Assembly: GCF_001006325.2 (NCBI RefSeq)
Contig: NZ_LBIA02000001.1
Span: 993,501 to 1,057,500, forward strand
Source: Afipia massiliensis
GTDB taxonomy: Bacteria > Pseudomonadota > Alphaproteobacteria > Rhizobiales > Xanthobacteraceae
Reading direction: 5' to 3'
DNA: 64,000 nt
The notes under the pieces were generated by a model. It had not been told where the DNA came from and did no database searches. It saw only the letters and a program-made list of their open reading frames with translations. The translations under genes and the position numbers were made by a program. Positions 38,505 through 46,219 of the stretch are shown piece by piece; position 1 is the stretch's first letter; every line of letters begins with the position of its first letter.

Positions 38505-39365
38505 ATGACGCTTACGGTTCCCTTTCGCGCAGCTTCCAGCATCGCTCTGGCCGCACTCGCTTGCCTCGCTCCCCTGTGCGCGAGCGCGCAGGACGTTTCG
38601 CCGTGGATCAAGGACACGCACTCCTCGGTGCGGCTGATCGCCGGTTCGCGCAGCGGCGGCGTGCTGCTCGGCGGCATCGGTTTCCAGTTGCAGCCGGGCT
38701 GGAAAACCTACTGGCGCACGCCGGGAGATTCCGGTGTGCCGCCGCGGATCGATTTCGCGAAATCCGACAATGTCGAATCCGTCAAAATCCTCTGGCCGGT
38801 GCCGATGCAGTTCCCCGATGGCGCAGGCGGCATCTCGTTCGGCTACCAGAACCAGGTGCTGCTGCCGTTACGGATTATTGCAAAGAGTCCTGACAAGCCG
38901 GTGACGTTGCGCGCCGAGATCAACTACGCGGTGTGCGAAAAGCTCTGCATCCCCGTCGAAGCGCGGGCGGAGCTTGCCTTTGTCAGCGTCGCCAGCACCG
39001 AGGACAGCGCCATTGCCGCGGCTCTCGAAACCGTGCCGAAGCCGGCCAAAGTCGGCGACACAGGCCCGCTCGCCATTCGCGACGTCCGGCGCGAGGGCAA
39101 GCTGGTGCTGGTCGATGTCGCCGTGCAGGACGACAAGACCGCGAGCGGCAACAAGGACAAGGGCGTCCAGCTCTTTGCCGAAGGCCCGACACCGGATTGG
39201 GCCCTGCCCGTCCCCAAGCTTATCAAGCGTGAGGCCGCCGGCGTTCAGCGCTTCGAATTCGAACTCGACGGACTTCCCTCGGGCGCAAGCGCCGAACGCG
39301 CCACGCTGAAGCTGACGGTCGCCGGACCGGGCGGTGCCTATGAGGTCAACGCCACGCTGCCATAG
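38505..39365 (+). CDS. exported protein with DsbD N-terminal-like domain
   Basis: A 286-residue protein with a signal peptide ending CASAQ (near residue 29) and a domain resembling the periplasmic alpha domain of DsbD/ScsB. The pattern SSVRLIAGSRSG...GIGFQLQPGWKTYWRTPGDSGVPP is characteristic, and NYAVCEKLCIPVEA (near residues 146-159) holds the CxxxC pair used for thiol exchange. The membrane and thioredoxin parts of DsbD are absent, so it would need a partner such as a CcdA-like protein. ATG 38505 has AAGGAAG upstream; the GTG three bases earlier is an alternative. Confidence 0.85.
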   Translation: MTLTVPFRAASSIALAALACLAPLCASAQDVSPWIKDTHSSVRLIAGSRSGGVLLGGIGFQLQPGWKTYWRTPGDSGVPPRIDFAKSDNVESVKILWPVPMQFPDGAGGISFGYQNQVLLPLRIIAKSPDKPVTLRAEINYAVCEKLCIPVEARAELAFVSVASTEDSAIAAALETVPKPAKVGDTGPLAIRDVRREGKLVLVDVAVQDDKTASGNKDKGVQLFAEGPTPDWALPVPKLIKREAAGVQRFEFELDGLPSGASAERATLKLTVAGPGGAYEVNATLP

Positions 39366-39496
39366 CAAACGGCCTGAGATCGCACCGCAGCATGCGGCGG
39401 ACGGCCGGCGAATTGCGCATCTTCCATTCGCAGAACGTGTTCCCACTCTTGTGGAAACCGCGCTATGACACTGCATCGATCCCACGGAGAGTACCG

Positions 39497-39982
39497 ATGA
39501 CCATCAAAGTTGGCGACAAGCTGCCCGAGTCCAAGTTTCGCGTCATGACCGCGGAAGGCCCGCAGGTCAAAACCACCGATGATATTTTCAAGGGCAAGAA
39601 GGTCGCGCTGTTCGCCGTGCCCGGCGCCTACACCGGCACCTGCCACAAGATGCACATGCCGAGCATTTTCCTGAATGCCTATGCCCTCAAGGGCAAGGGC
39701 GTCGACACTATCGCCGTCGTGTCGGTCAACGATGCATTCGTCATGAATGCCTGGAAGCGCGACACCGACCAGCGCGACGAAGCGGTTTTCCTCGCCGACG
39801 GCAATGCCGAATTCGCCAAGGCGATCGGCATGGAACTGGATGCGTCCGGCAACGGCCTCGGCATCCGCTCCAAGCGTTACTCGATGCTGGTGGACGACGG
39901 CACGGTGAAGATCCTCAACCTCGAAGCTGTTCCGAGCAAGGTCGAGGTGTCCGGCGGCGACACGCTGCTGTCGCAGCTTTGA
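39497..39982 (+). CDS. peroxiredoxin, Prx5 (AhpC/TSA-like) type
   Basis: A 161-residue atypical two-cysteine or one-cysteine peroxiredoxin of the Prx5/AHP1 class, reducing hydrogen peroxide and alkyl hydroperoxides in the cytoplasm. The peroxidatic Cys49 lies in VPGAYTGTCHKMHMPS (family consensus PGAFTxxC) and the conserved Arg in GIRSKRYSML. No second Cys is present apart from Cys49, so it is a 1-Cys version needing glutathione/glutaredoxin or thioredoxin as reductant. Start ATG 39497 with GGAGAG upstream. Confidence 0.92.
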   Translation: MTIKVGDKLPESKFRVMTAEGPQVKTTDDIFKGKKVALFAVPGAYTGTCHKMHMPSIFLNAYALKGKGVDTIAVVSVNDAFVMNAWKRDTDQRDEAVFLADGNAEFAKAIGMELDASGNGLGIRSKRYSMLVDDGTVKILNLEAVPSKVEVSGGDTLLSQL

Positions 39983-39988
39983 GAATTA

Positions 39989-40060
39989 CGTCATTGCGAG
40001 CGTAGCGAAGCAATCCAGAAAGAACTGGATTGCTTCGTCGCTTCGCTCCTCGCAATGACG
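39989..40060. repeat. palindromic intergenic repeat, family B copy 3
   Basis: CGTCATTGCGAGCGTAGCG and CTTCGCTCCTCGCAATGACG face each other between the convergent peroxiredoxin and rnhA genes. A short, near-perfect copy. Confidence 0.85.
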
Positions 40061-40086
40061 ATTGTGGCGGAGCCGATAAGGCCGCC

Positions 40087-40551
40087 TTACCTGTTCTCCG
40101 CCAGCCCATCGCGCGCCAACTGATCGGCTCGTTCGTTCTCGGCGTGACCGGCATGGCCCTTGATCCAGTGCCAGCGCACAGCGTGCGGCTTCAGCGCTGC
40201 ATCGAGCCGCTGCCATAAGTCAGCGTTCTTCACCGGCTTCTTGTCGGCGGTGCGCCAGCCGTTGCGCTTCCAGTTGTGTATCCAGCTTGTGATACCTTGA
40301 CGGACGTACTGGCTGTCGGTGGTCAGATCGACCGACGCCGGCTTCTTCAAGGCTTCCAGCGCCGAAATCGCCGCCATCAACTCCATGCGGTTGTTGGTCG
40401 ACGGATTTTCACCGCCCTTCAGTTCCTTCTCGACATCGCCGAAACGAAGGATCGCGCCCCACCCGCCCGGACCCGGATTTCCGGAGCACGCGCCGTCGGT
40501 GAAGATCGTCACATGCGGCAGGTCTTTATGCAAAGGCTTTGCGTCGCTCAC
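40087..40551 (-). CDS. rnhA: ribonuclease HI
   Basis: A 154-residue RNase H1 that cleaves the RNA of RNA-DNA hybrids with Mg. Active-site carboxylates are Asp19 ([15 protein letters not shown]), Glu57 (NNRMELMA), Asp79 (TTDSQYV) and Asp143 (NERADQLA), with His133 in the mobile KGHAG loop. The start is GTG 40551, whose GTGA overlaps the thrB stop by four bases, indicating translational coupling. Longer in-frame versions run antisense through thrB and are rejected. Confidence 0.95.
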   Translation of the reverse strand: MSDAKPLHKDLPHVTIFTDGACSGNPGPGGWGAILRFGDVEKELKGGENPSTNNRMELMAAISALEALKKPASVDLTTDSQYVRQGITSWIHNWKRNGWRTADKKPVKNADLWQRLDAALKPHAVRWHWIKGHAGHAENERADQLARDGLAENR

Positions 40552-41528
40552 GCCACGAACCCGGACTGTTCGACGCCGTAGTCGTTCATGCTCTTCACGC
40601 CCTGATGGAAGCGCAGCTTGCGGACATATTCGAGCGGGTCCTTCGGCTTGACCATCGCGCCGGGCGGCACGTTGAGCCAGTCCACCAGCCGCGTCAGCAG
40701 GAAGCGCATCGAAGCCCCGCGCGCCAGCAGCGGCAGCGCGTCCTGCTCGGCCGCGGACAGCCCGCGCTCGCGCGTATAGGCGTTGAGGAAGGCGCGCGCC
40801 TTGGTGACATTGAAGGAATGATCGATCTCGAAACACCAGGCGTTGAGGCAGATCGCGACGTCGTAGGCGAGCATATCGTTGCAGGCGAAATAGAAGTCGA
40901 TCAGTCCCGACAGCTTGTCGCCGAGGAAAAACACGTTGTCCGGAAACAGATCGGCATGGATCACGCCTTTCGGCAGATCGCCGGGCCAATGCTGTTCGAG
41001 ATGATCGAGTTCGGCGCCGAGCAGTGCGCGCAAACCATGCTGCACGCCGTCCGCACGCGCTGCCGCCTGATCGAACAACGGGCGCCAGCCTTTCACCGAG
41101 AGCGCGTTGGCGCGCGACATTTTGAAATCCGCGCCGGCCAGATGCATCTTTGCGAGCGCCGCACCGACACCGGCGCAATGCGCCACGTTCGGACGGCGCG
41201 GCCACATTCCCTCGAGAAAGGTAATGATCGCGGCCGGGCGTCCGGCCAGCATGCCCAGCGCCTCGCCCTGCCTGTTCACGACAGGCTGCGGGCAGGTGAT
41301 GTTGTGGGATGCGAGATGACCCATCAGCCCGAGAAAAAACGGCAGATCGTTCTTGGCGACGCGCTTCTCGTACAGCGTCAGGATGAAAGAGCCCTGGCTG
41401 GTGTGCACAAGATAGTTGGAATTCTCCACGCCCTCGGCGATGCCCTTGTAGGACAACAGATCGCCGATCCCGTAAGGGGCGAGAAATTCGGTCAGTTCTT
41501 CGGCGGTGACGTCGGTGTAAACCGCCAT
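40548..41528 (-). CDS. thrB: homoserine kinase, type II (APH fold)
   Basis: A 326-residue ThrB of the ThrB/SrkA aminoglycoside-phosphotransferase-like family, phosphorylating homoserine in threonine synthesis. It starts [20 protein letters not shown], typical of alphaproteobacterial ThrB, and has GVENSNYLV, the catalytic loop [13 protein letters not shown] and the metal-binding [19 protein letters not shown]. Upstream lies ispH and downstream rnhA, a conserved ispH-thrB-rnhA order. Confidence 0.93.
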   Translation of the reverse strand: MAVYTDVTAEELTEFLAPYGIGDLLSYKGIAEGVENSNYLVHTSQGSFILTLYEKRVAKNDLPFFLGLMGHLASHNITCPQPVVNRQGEALGMLAGRPAAIITFLEGMWPRRPNVAHCAGVGAALAKMHLAGADFKMSRANALSVKGWRPLFDQAAARADGVQHGLRALLGAELDHLEQHWPGDLPKGVIHADLFPDNVFFLGDKLSGLIDFYFACNDMLAYDVAICLNAWCFEIDHSFNVTKARAFLNAYTRERGLSAAEQDALPLLARGASMRFLLTRLVDWLNVPPGAMVKPKDPLEYVRKLRFHQGVKSMNDYGVEQSGFVA

Positions 41529-41545
41529 CTGGGGTCTCGATTCCG

Positions 41546-41568
41546 CTAGTGGTCTGATTTGAGATTTC
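41546..41568. repeat. partial family D repeat arm
   Basis: CTAGTGGTCTGATTTGAGATTTC matches a single arm of the family D palindrome (compare 33245). The opposite arm is absent, so this is a truncated copy between thrB and ispH. Confidence 0.55.
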
Positions 41569-41609
41569 TAGACGAATTCGCGACCAAGCGACAGACCCGT
41601 TGGCGCGGC

Positions 41610-42581
41610 TTACTCCGCTGCGTCGTGCCGCAGCGGGCGCGGCAGCGGGAAGAATTCGTTTTCCTGCGCGGCGGATACGGTTTCGACGCTCAGTTTGTAG
41701 TGAGCAGCGAACGCATCCATGATCTCCTCGACGATGACTTCCGGCGCGGACGCACCCGCCGTGATGCCGAGGGTCTTGATGCCTTCGAATTTCGACCAGT
41801 CGAGTTCGGACGCGCGCTGCACCAGCACCGAGACCTTGCAGCCCTCGCGCTCGGCGACCTCGCGCAGGCGCTGCGAATTCGACGAGTTCGGCGAACCAAC
41901 GACGATCATGGCTTCGACCTGCGGCGCGACCTTCTTCACCGCAAGCTGGCGGTTGGTGGTGGCGTAGCAGATGTCTTCCTTGTGCGGTCCGTCGATGTCC
42001 GGGAAACGCTCCTTCAGCACGGCGACGATTTCCGCGGTGTCGTCGATCGACAGGGTGGTCTGCGTCACGAACGCCAGCTTCGACGCATCCTTCGGCTCGA
42101 AGGTCCGCGCCGCGTCCATGGTCTCGATCAGGACGACTGCGCCCTTCGGCAACTGGCCCAGGGTGCCGACCACTTCCGGATGACCGGCGTGGCCGATCAG
42201 GATGATTTCGCGGCCGCGCTTGAAATGGATCGCCGCTTCGCGGTGAACCTTGGTGACCAGCGGGCAGGTCGCGTCCAGCGTGAAGAAATTGCGCTTGACG
42301 GCCTCGTTGGGGATCGCCTTCGGCACGCCATGGGCGGAAAACACCACCGGAGCGTCGGTCTCGGGAATTTCGTTCAGTTCCGCGACGAAAATGGCCCCTT
42401 TTTCGCGCAGGCTCTCCACCACATAGCGGTTATGCACGATTTCGTGACGGACATAGACCGGCGCGCCGTAGAGCTTCAGGGCGCGTTCCACGGTGTCGAT
42501 AGCCCTCACGACGCCGGCACAGAACCCCCGGGGGGAACAAAGCACGACTGAAAGCTGCGGTTTTTGAGCGTCAGGGGTCAT
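41610..42581 (-). CDS. ispH: 4-hydroxy-3-methylbut-2-enyl diphosphate reductase
   Basis: A 323-residue IspH/LytB, the last enzyme of the MEP isoprenoid pathway, with a [4Fe-4S] cluster. Three Cys ligands are conserved: [14 protein letters not shown] (the second Cys of this pair, near residue 21), [12 protein letters not shown] and [12 protein letters not shown]. The His residues in [10 protein letters not shown] and GHAGHPEV and the Glu in the IVAVLKERF neighbourhood match the active site. The start at 42581 gives [23 protein letters not shown], close to relatives; ATG 42602 is an alternative, and neither has a strong ribosome site. Confidence 0.93.
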   Translation of the reverse strand: MTPDAQKPQLSVVLCSPRGFCAGVVRAIDTVERALKLYGAPVYVRHEIVHNRYVVESLREKGAIFVAELNEIPETDAPVVFSAHGVPKAIPNEAVKRNFFTLDATCPLVTKVHREAAIHFKRGREIILIGHAGHPEVVGTLGQLPKGAVVLIETMDAARTFEPKDASKLAFVTQTTLSIDDTAEIVAVLKERFPDIDGPHKEDICYATTNRQLAVKKVAPQVEAMIVVGSPNSSNSQRLREVAEREGCKVSVLVQRASELDWSKFEGIKTLGITAGASAPEVIVEEIMDAFAAHYKLSVETVSAAQENEFFPLPRPLRHDAAE

Positions 42582-42665
42582 TTTTGAGCCGGAATCAAGC
42601 ATTTTGGGAGCTAAGGATGGGACTTGGGGCCGCAGTCCCCGTTCTGTCAAGGGCGATCAAAACCA

Positions 42666-42695
42666 TTGAACGGTCTGCCCTCCGCAGACTATATA
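42666..42695 (+). promoter_or_regulatory. candidate sigma-70 promoter for trcR
   Basis: TTGAAC (42666-42671) and TATATA (42690-42695) with an 18-base spacer lie 83 bases before the trcR start, in the gap divergent from ispH. Confidence 0.5.
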
Positions 42696-42778
42696 GGGAC
42701 GAATTCCCGTCATCACCGATGACCAGACGGCTTTACCCCCCAAAAAATCTGGCGGGCGAAGCGTAAAGGAGATTTGCC

Positions 42779-43480
42779 ATGAGCAACGCACCGCTGATGC
42801 CGAAGGCGACTGCCGTATGGCTGGTTGATAACACCGCGCTGACCTTCGACCAGGTCGCCGAGTTCACCAAGATGCACCCGCTGGAAATCCGCGCCATCGC
42901 GGACGGCGACGCGGCGCAGGGCATCAAGGGCATGGACCCGATCTCGACCGGCCAGCTCTCCCGCGAAGAAATCGAAAAGGGCGAAGCCGACCCGGACTAT
43001 CGCCTGAAACTCGGCGAATCCAAGGTGATCCTGCCGTCGCCGGCGAAGAAGAAGGGCCCGCGTTATACCCCGGTGTCGCGCCGCCACGAGCGGCCGAGCG
43101 CGATCCTGTGGCTGGTGCGCAGCCATCCCGAATTGAAAGACAGCCAGATCATGCGCCTCGTCGGCACCACCAAGACGACGATCGCCAGCGTGCGCGACCG
43201 CACCCACTGGAACGCCTCGACCCTGACGCCGATGGACCCGGTGACGCTCGGCCTGTGCTCGCAGATCGAACTCGATTTCGAAGTGCAGCGCGCGGCCAAG
43301 GAAAAGCCCGCGGCCACGCAGTACGGCGGCGCGACCCTGCTGCCGGCGTCCGAGACCACCCGCAAGGAAGCCGAGCACGAGATCGCCACGACCACCGAAA
43401 AACAGCGCGACGACATGAATGTCGATGCCGTGTTCGCCAAGCTGAAGACCATCGGCGGCAAGAAGGCCGAAGACGAATAG
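42779..43480 (+). CDS. trcR: cell-cycle transcriptional regulator TrcR (DUF1013)
   Basis: A 233-residue DUF1013 protein, universally conserved in Alphaproteobacteria and now called TrcR. Features: N-terminal AVWLVDNTALTFDQVAEFTKMHPLEIRAIADGD (an HTH-like unit), RYTPVSRRHERPSAILWLVRSHPELKDSQIMRLVGTTKTTIASVRDRTHWN (a second HTH-like unit, about residues 100-150), and a Lys/Glu-rich tail. It has been linked to RNA-polymerase-associated regulation of the cell cycle. ATG 42779 has AAAGGAG. Confidence 0.88.
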   Translation: MSNAPLMPKATAVWLVDNTALTFDQVAEFTKMHPLEIRAIADGDAAQGIKGMDPISTGQLSREEIEKGEADPDYRLKLGESKVILPSPAKKKGPRYTPVSRRHERPSAILWLVRSHPELKDSQIMRLVGTTKTTIASVRDRTHWNASTLTPMDPVTLGLCSQIELDFEVQRAAKEKPAATQYGGATLLPASETTRKEAEHEIATTTEKQRDDMNVDAVFAKLKTIGGKKAEDE

Positions 43481-43535
43481 CTTTCGCCCCAAACGGGGTA
43501 TGACGTCACCGCTCAAGGAGTGGTACAGGAGTGTG

Positions 43536-43778
43536 ATGCGCCACCGCGTCACGCTCCTTTTTGTTGCTGCGACCCTAACCGGCCTTGCGGCCGCGACCGT
43601 CCCGGCGCGCGCCCAAAAGATCGTGGACCCCAAGACGGTCGCGCCCGAATTTCGCGAGGCTGCCGAAAAGCGCCAGGCCGAACAGCTCAAGCTCAACGAA
43701 TGCAACAACGCCGCGAAGGTCGCAAAAATTCAGAAGCGCGACATGGCGCAGTACGTGGCGGAATGTTTCGATAAGTAG
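43536..43778 (+). CDS. small exported protein of unknown function
   Basis: An 80-residue secreted protein. Signal peptide MRHRVTLLFVAATLTGLAAATVPARAQ (residues 1-27, split) is followed by a charged helical mature domain with two Cys (NECNNAAK and AECFDK) that could form one disulfide. The ATG 43536 has AGGAGTGTG directly upstream and is preferred over 43500. It lies 55 bases after trcR in the same direction and might be co-transcribed. I do not recognise the family. Confidence 0.75.
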   Translation: MRHRVTLLFVAATLTGLAAATVPARAQKIVDPKTVAPEFREAAEKRQAEQLKLNECNNAAKVAKIQKRDMAQYVAECFDK

Positions 43779-43822
43779 GCTGAGAAACTGCAGTAATCGC
43801 TCCCAACAAGCTACATTCACAT

Positions 43823-43947
43823 CGTCGTCCCCGCGAAAGCGGGGACCCATACTCCCTACGCCGTCGATCCTGACGAAGACTTCGTCACTACATCCTACCG
43901 ACCCAGAACATTCAGAGGTTATGGGTCCCCGCTTTCGCGGGGACGAC
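43823..43947. repeat. palindromic intergenic repeat, family C copy 3
   Basis: CGTCGTCCCCGCGAAAGCGGGGACCCATA faces TATGGGTCCCCGCTTTCGCGGGGACGAC across about 65 bases. Confidence 0.88.
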
Positions 43948-43989
43948 ACTAAGGTTGTATCTGGGGCGTGTGCTCACGCCGAAACCATC

Positions 43990-44230
43990 TCGCGGCGCGA
44001 TTGAACGCGTCCGAGTTGTGATGGGCTCCGCGCCGATGCGCGAAGGCGATGGAGCCTCGGGAGGCGCCGGGGTGTTGGCGAGACACCCGTAAGGCGAGCC
44101 TTGCGATCGGCCCGCCTGCGCGATCTTGCGAGGACCGCGCGCGCCAAATGACTTTGGCGCTGCACCTCCCGGCGCTCCACCGTCGTCACTTCGCGTGTCA
44201 TTCCCGCCGTTCATGAGACGGCGGGAGACA
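43990..44230. other. hairpin-rich non-coding block
   Basis: This gene-free stretch (gap 43948-44322) carries at least four clear inverted repeats: GGCTCC/GGAGCC (44023-44056), GGGTGT/ACACCC (44070-44088), the perfect GCGCCAAA-TGAC-TTTGGCGC (44141-44160) and CCCGCCGT/ACGGCGGG (44203-44225). A long frame on the reverse strand has no ribosome site and an odd composition, so I do not call it coding. It may be a larger dispersed repeat or a structured RNA. Confidence 0.45.
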
Positions 44231-44322
44231 ACGAAAACGACAATAGGAATATAGTCCAGATCGGATTTTGTCAAGCGACCCGCAAGCCGACGCTCACGGT
44301 GGCCGGCGCCAGATGCAGAGAA

Positions 44323-44994
44323 TTACTTCCCCTTCGCGCCACCCTGTTTCGCCGCCTTGCGCGCATCCGCAATCGCCAGCTTGAACTGCTCCGCGGTCAG
44401 CCCGCCCGGCACGCGGAAGGTGCCGACCACGAACGCGGGCGTGCCGCGAAAACCGAACTCTTCCGCTTGCGCGTTGTTGCGCTTGAGCAGACCATCGATC
44501 GCGGGCTTGTTGGCCGCAAGATCGGCCTTGGCCTTGGCAAGGTCGACACCGGCCGTCGTCAGGGCTTCATCGATGACAGCTTCGGTCAGGCGGCCGACCT
44601 TTGCCATCAGCGCACGGTGGGCGGCCTCATACTTGTTCTGATATTTCGCGGCCAGCACCAGCCGCGCAGCATATCCCGACGGTTCGCCGAGGATCGGCCA
44701 GTCCTTAAATATCAGCCTGATCTTCTTGTCCTCGTTCACCACCTGATCGAGCACCGGCGAGATCTTCTTGCAGTACGGACACTGGTAATCGAAATACTCG
44801 ACAATGGTGATGTCGCCCTGCGGGTTGCCCAGCACCGGATTTTCAGGGTCGCGCAGCACCGCGTCCTTGCTCAGCACATCGGAGGCAGCGCCCTGCTCCT
44901 GCGCCGGCGCGGTTTGCGCGGACTCGAAAGCCAGCAGCATCACCGCAAGCGCCATGACGGCGAAGCTAAGGGCATGTCGTGCGACAAGTTTCAT
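44323..44994 (-). CDS. DsbA-family thiol:disulfide oxidoreductase
   Basis: A 223-residue periplasmic thioredoxin-fold protein with a signal peptide (about 1-32, ending APAQ), an active site CPYC (Cys72, Cys75) in EYFDYQCPYCKKISP and the cis-Pro loop GFRGTPAFVVGTFRVPGGL. Between them is the helical insertion. It resembles the BdbD/Com1-like DsbA_2 group common in Alphaproteobacteria. It would introduce or isomerise disulfides of exported proteins. Not in an operon with other redox genes here. Confidence 0.92.
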   Translation of the reverse strand: MKLVARHALSFAVMALAVMLLAFESAQTAPAQEQGAASDVLSKDAVLRDPENPVLGNPQGDITIVEYFDYQCPYCKKISPVLDQVVNEDKKIRLIFKDWPILGEPSGYAARLVLAAKYQNKYEAAHRALMAKVGRLTEAVIDEALTTAGVDLAKAKADLAANKPAIDGLLKRNNAQAEEFGFRGTPAFVVGTFRVPGGLTAEQFKLAIADARKAAKQGGAKGK

Positions 44995-45028
44995 CAGGAT
45001 CAGCTTTCAAAGTTCAAAGCGCGGGACG

Positions 45029-45241
45029 TTACGCCTTCTTGAGGAATTCCGTGCGCAACACGAGGCCCTTGATCTTGTCGGTGCGGCCCTCGATCTCGTC
45101 TTCATTGTCCGTGAGGTGAATGTTCTTCACTACCGTGCCGCGCTTGAGACCGCTGGATGAGCCCTTCACCTTCAGATCCTTGATGACCGTGACGGTGTCG
45201 CCCTCTTTCAGCTCGGTGCCGTTGCTGTCCCTGACCGCCAT
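45029..45241 (-). CDS. PhnA-like protein, C-terminal (SH3-like) domain only
   Basis: A 70-residue protein matching the second half of the PhnA/YjdM family (VRDSNGTELKEGDTVTVIKDLKVKGSSSGLKRGTVVKNIHLTDNEDEIEGR, split over residues 3-53). The N-terminal zinc ribbon of the 110-residue E. coli protein is lacking. This is a common short form in Alphaproteobacteria and not evidence for phosphonate use. ATG 45241 has GGGAGA. Confidence 0.85.
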   Translation of the reverse strand: MAVRDSNGTELKEGDTVTVIKDLKVKGSSSGLKRGTVVKNIHLTDNEDEIEGRTDKIKGLVLRTEFLKKA

Positions 45242-45277
45242 GATGTCTCCCTTGATAGGCGCGGCATCAGTGCGGCG

Positions 45278-45352
45278 CTGGTGTCCCGTATCCGACGTTC
45301 GCTTGCCTCCGCAGCGCCTTCCGAGCGAACGTCGGATACGGAAGGACACCAG
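45278..45352. repeat. long inverted repeat, family D copy 3
   Basis: CTGGTGTCC-CGTATCCGACGTTCGCT faces AGCGAACGTCGGATACGGAAGGACACCAG. The arms are diverged from the 33 kb copies, but base pairing is kept on both sides, so the structure is conserved rather than the sequence. Confidence 0.8.
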
Positions 45353-45365
45353 CAAACTATAATTC

Positions 45366-45402
45366 CAGTGATCCTTTGCGAATGTCAGAACCGGATCACT
45401 AG
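45366..45402. repeat. partial family D repeat, second unit
   Basis: CAGTGATCC and GCGAATGTCAGAACCGGATCACTAG remain of a second palindrome beside the one at 45278, repeating the two-unit arrangement at 33245-33408. One arm is shortened. Confidence 0.65.
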
Positions 45403-45408
45403 CCAGCC

Positions 45409-45678
45409 TTATCGCGGATTGTTGAGCATGTCTTCCGCGAGATTGCGGTGAGCGCGCTCGATCCGCGAACCGCCTCCGGACGCCCGGCTGCTCTGGACAT
45501 CGCGGTCTTTCCGGCACGCCGCATAGGCGGATGAGCCGGGCTCGCCGCTGTTGGCGCGGCAATACGCATCGTCATCCACGGTTGCCTGTGGCGACGTGTT
45601 TCGTTCAAATTGTGCGCAGGCCGAGAGCAGCAGGGCCACGGTGGCGAAAGCCATCATCATACGGAATTTTGTCTGCAT
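45409..45678 (-). CDS. small predicted lipoprotein
   Basis: An 89-residue protein with a lipoprotein signal (MQTKFRMMMAFATVALLLSAC, lipobox LSAC with Cys21; two motif halves) and a hydrophilic mature part with two further Cys (AYCRANSGEP, AACRKDRDV). That pair may form a disulfide. I do not recognise the family. A role in the outer membrane or periplasm is likely from the lipobox only. Confidence 0.72.
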   Translation of the reverse strand: MQTKFRMMMAFATVALLLSACAQFERNTSPQATVDDDAYCRANSGEPGSSAYAACRKDRDVQSSRASGGGSRIERAHRNLAEDMLNNPR

Positions 45679-45707
45679 CAGGCGACCACGAACAGGTTTT
45701 CAGGTTT

Positions 45708-45802
45708 CGTCATGGCCGGGCTTGTCCCGGCCATCCACGTCTTTGACCGCCACAACCGGCAAAAGCAAGGCGTGGATCACCGGGTCAAGCCCGGTGATGA
45801 CG
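45708..45802. repeat. palindromic intergenic repeat, family A copy 4
   Basis: CGTCATGGCCGGGCTTGTCCCGG and CCGGGTCAAGCCCGGTGATGACG face each other upstream of the lipoprotein gene and downstream of DUF6494. Confidence 0.85.
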
Positions 45803-45877
45803 ATTGTGATTGCCTCACGCTCTGAGGCCCATCTCGCAACAATCGTCCAAAATTCCGAAGAAACTGCGTCCGGTCGC

Positions 45878-46084
45878 CTACGCGAGTTCAAGGTCACCGT
45901 CGACAGTGAACGTCAGATCGACGCCGCCGACCGTGAGCACCATCTTCGCAGGCAGCTTTTCGCTGCCCTTGAGACGGCCGGAAGCGACCGCATCGCGGAC
46001 CGCCTTCTCGATCTCGCGCTGCGAGGTGACGCCGACCTGCTTGAGAAACTTTCGCACGCTGGTGTTGAAGACATCCTCGTTCAT
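45878..46084 (-). CDS. DUF6494 family protein
   Basis: A 68-residue cytoplasmic protein beginning MNEDVFNTSVRKFLKQVGVTSQREIEKAV and continuing LKGSEKLPAKMVLTVGGVDLTF, the pattern of the small conserved DUF6494 family. Function unknown. ATG 46084 has a strong CAGGAGATCACC context. A longer in-frame version only adds translated repeat sequence and is rejected. Confidence 0.82.
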   Translation of the reverse strand: MNEDVFNTSVRKFLKQVGVTSQREIEKAVRDAVASGRLKGSEKLPAKMVLTVGGVDLTFTVDGDLELA

Positions 46085-46128
46085 GGTGATCTCCTGGTGT
46101 GGTTCATCTCGCGAAACGATTCCATTTC

Positions 46129-46198
46129 CGCTCGTCCCCGCGAAAGCGGGGACCCATGCTCTAAAATTCTGGATTCCCGCTTTCGCGGGAATGAGCGG
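46129..46198. repeat. palindromic intergenic repeat, family C copy 4
   Basis: CCGCTCGTCCCCGCGAAAGCGGGGACCCATG faces GGATTCCCGCTTTCGCGGGAATGAGCGG between prpE and DUF6494. Confidence 0.85.
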
Positions 46199-46219
46199 AG
46201 AGAGCATTGAACCTGATTG

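Noticed and set aside
43912-44274. A 120-codon reverse frame in the hairpin-rich block
   Set aside because: Made of inverted repeats, no ribosome site and includes part of a family C repeat.
45029-45562. A long form of the PhnA-like gene
   Set aside because: The extension translates repeat DNA; the ATG with GGGAGA at 45241 fits the family start.
45878-46207. Longer DUF6494 protein
   Set aside because: The additional residues (PAKAGIQ...PAFAGT) are the usual translation of a family C repeat.
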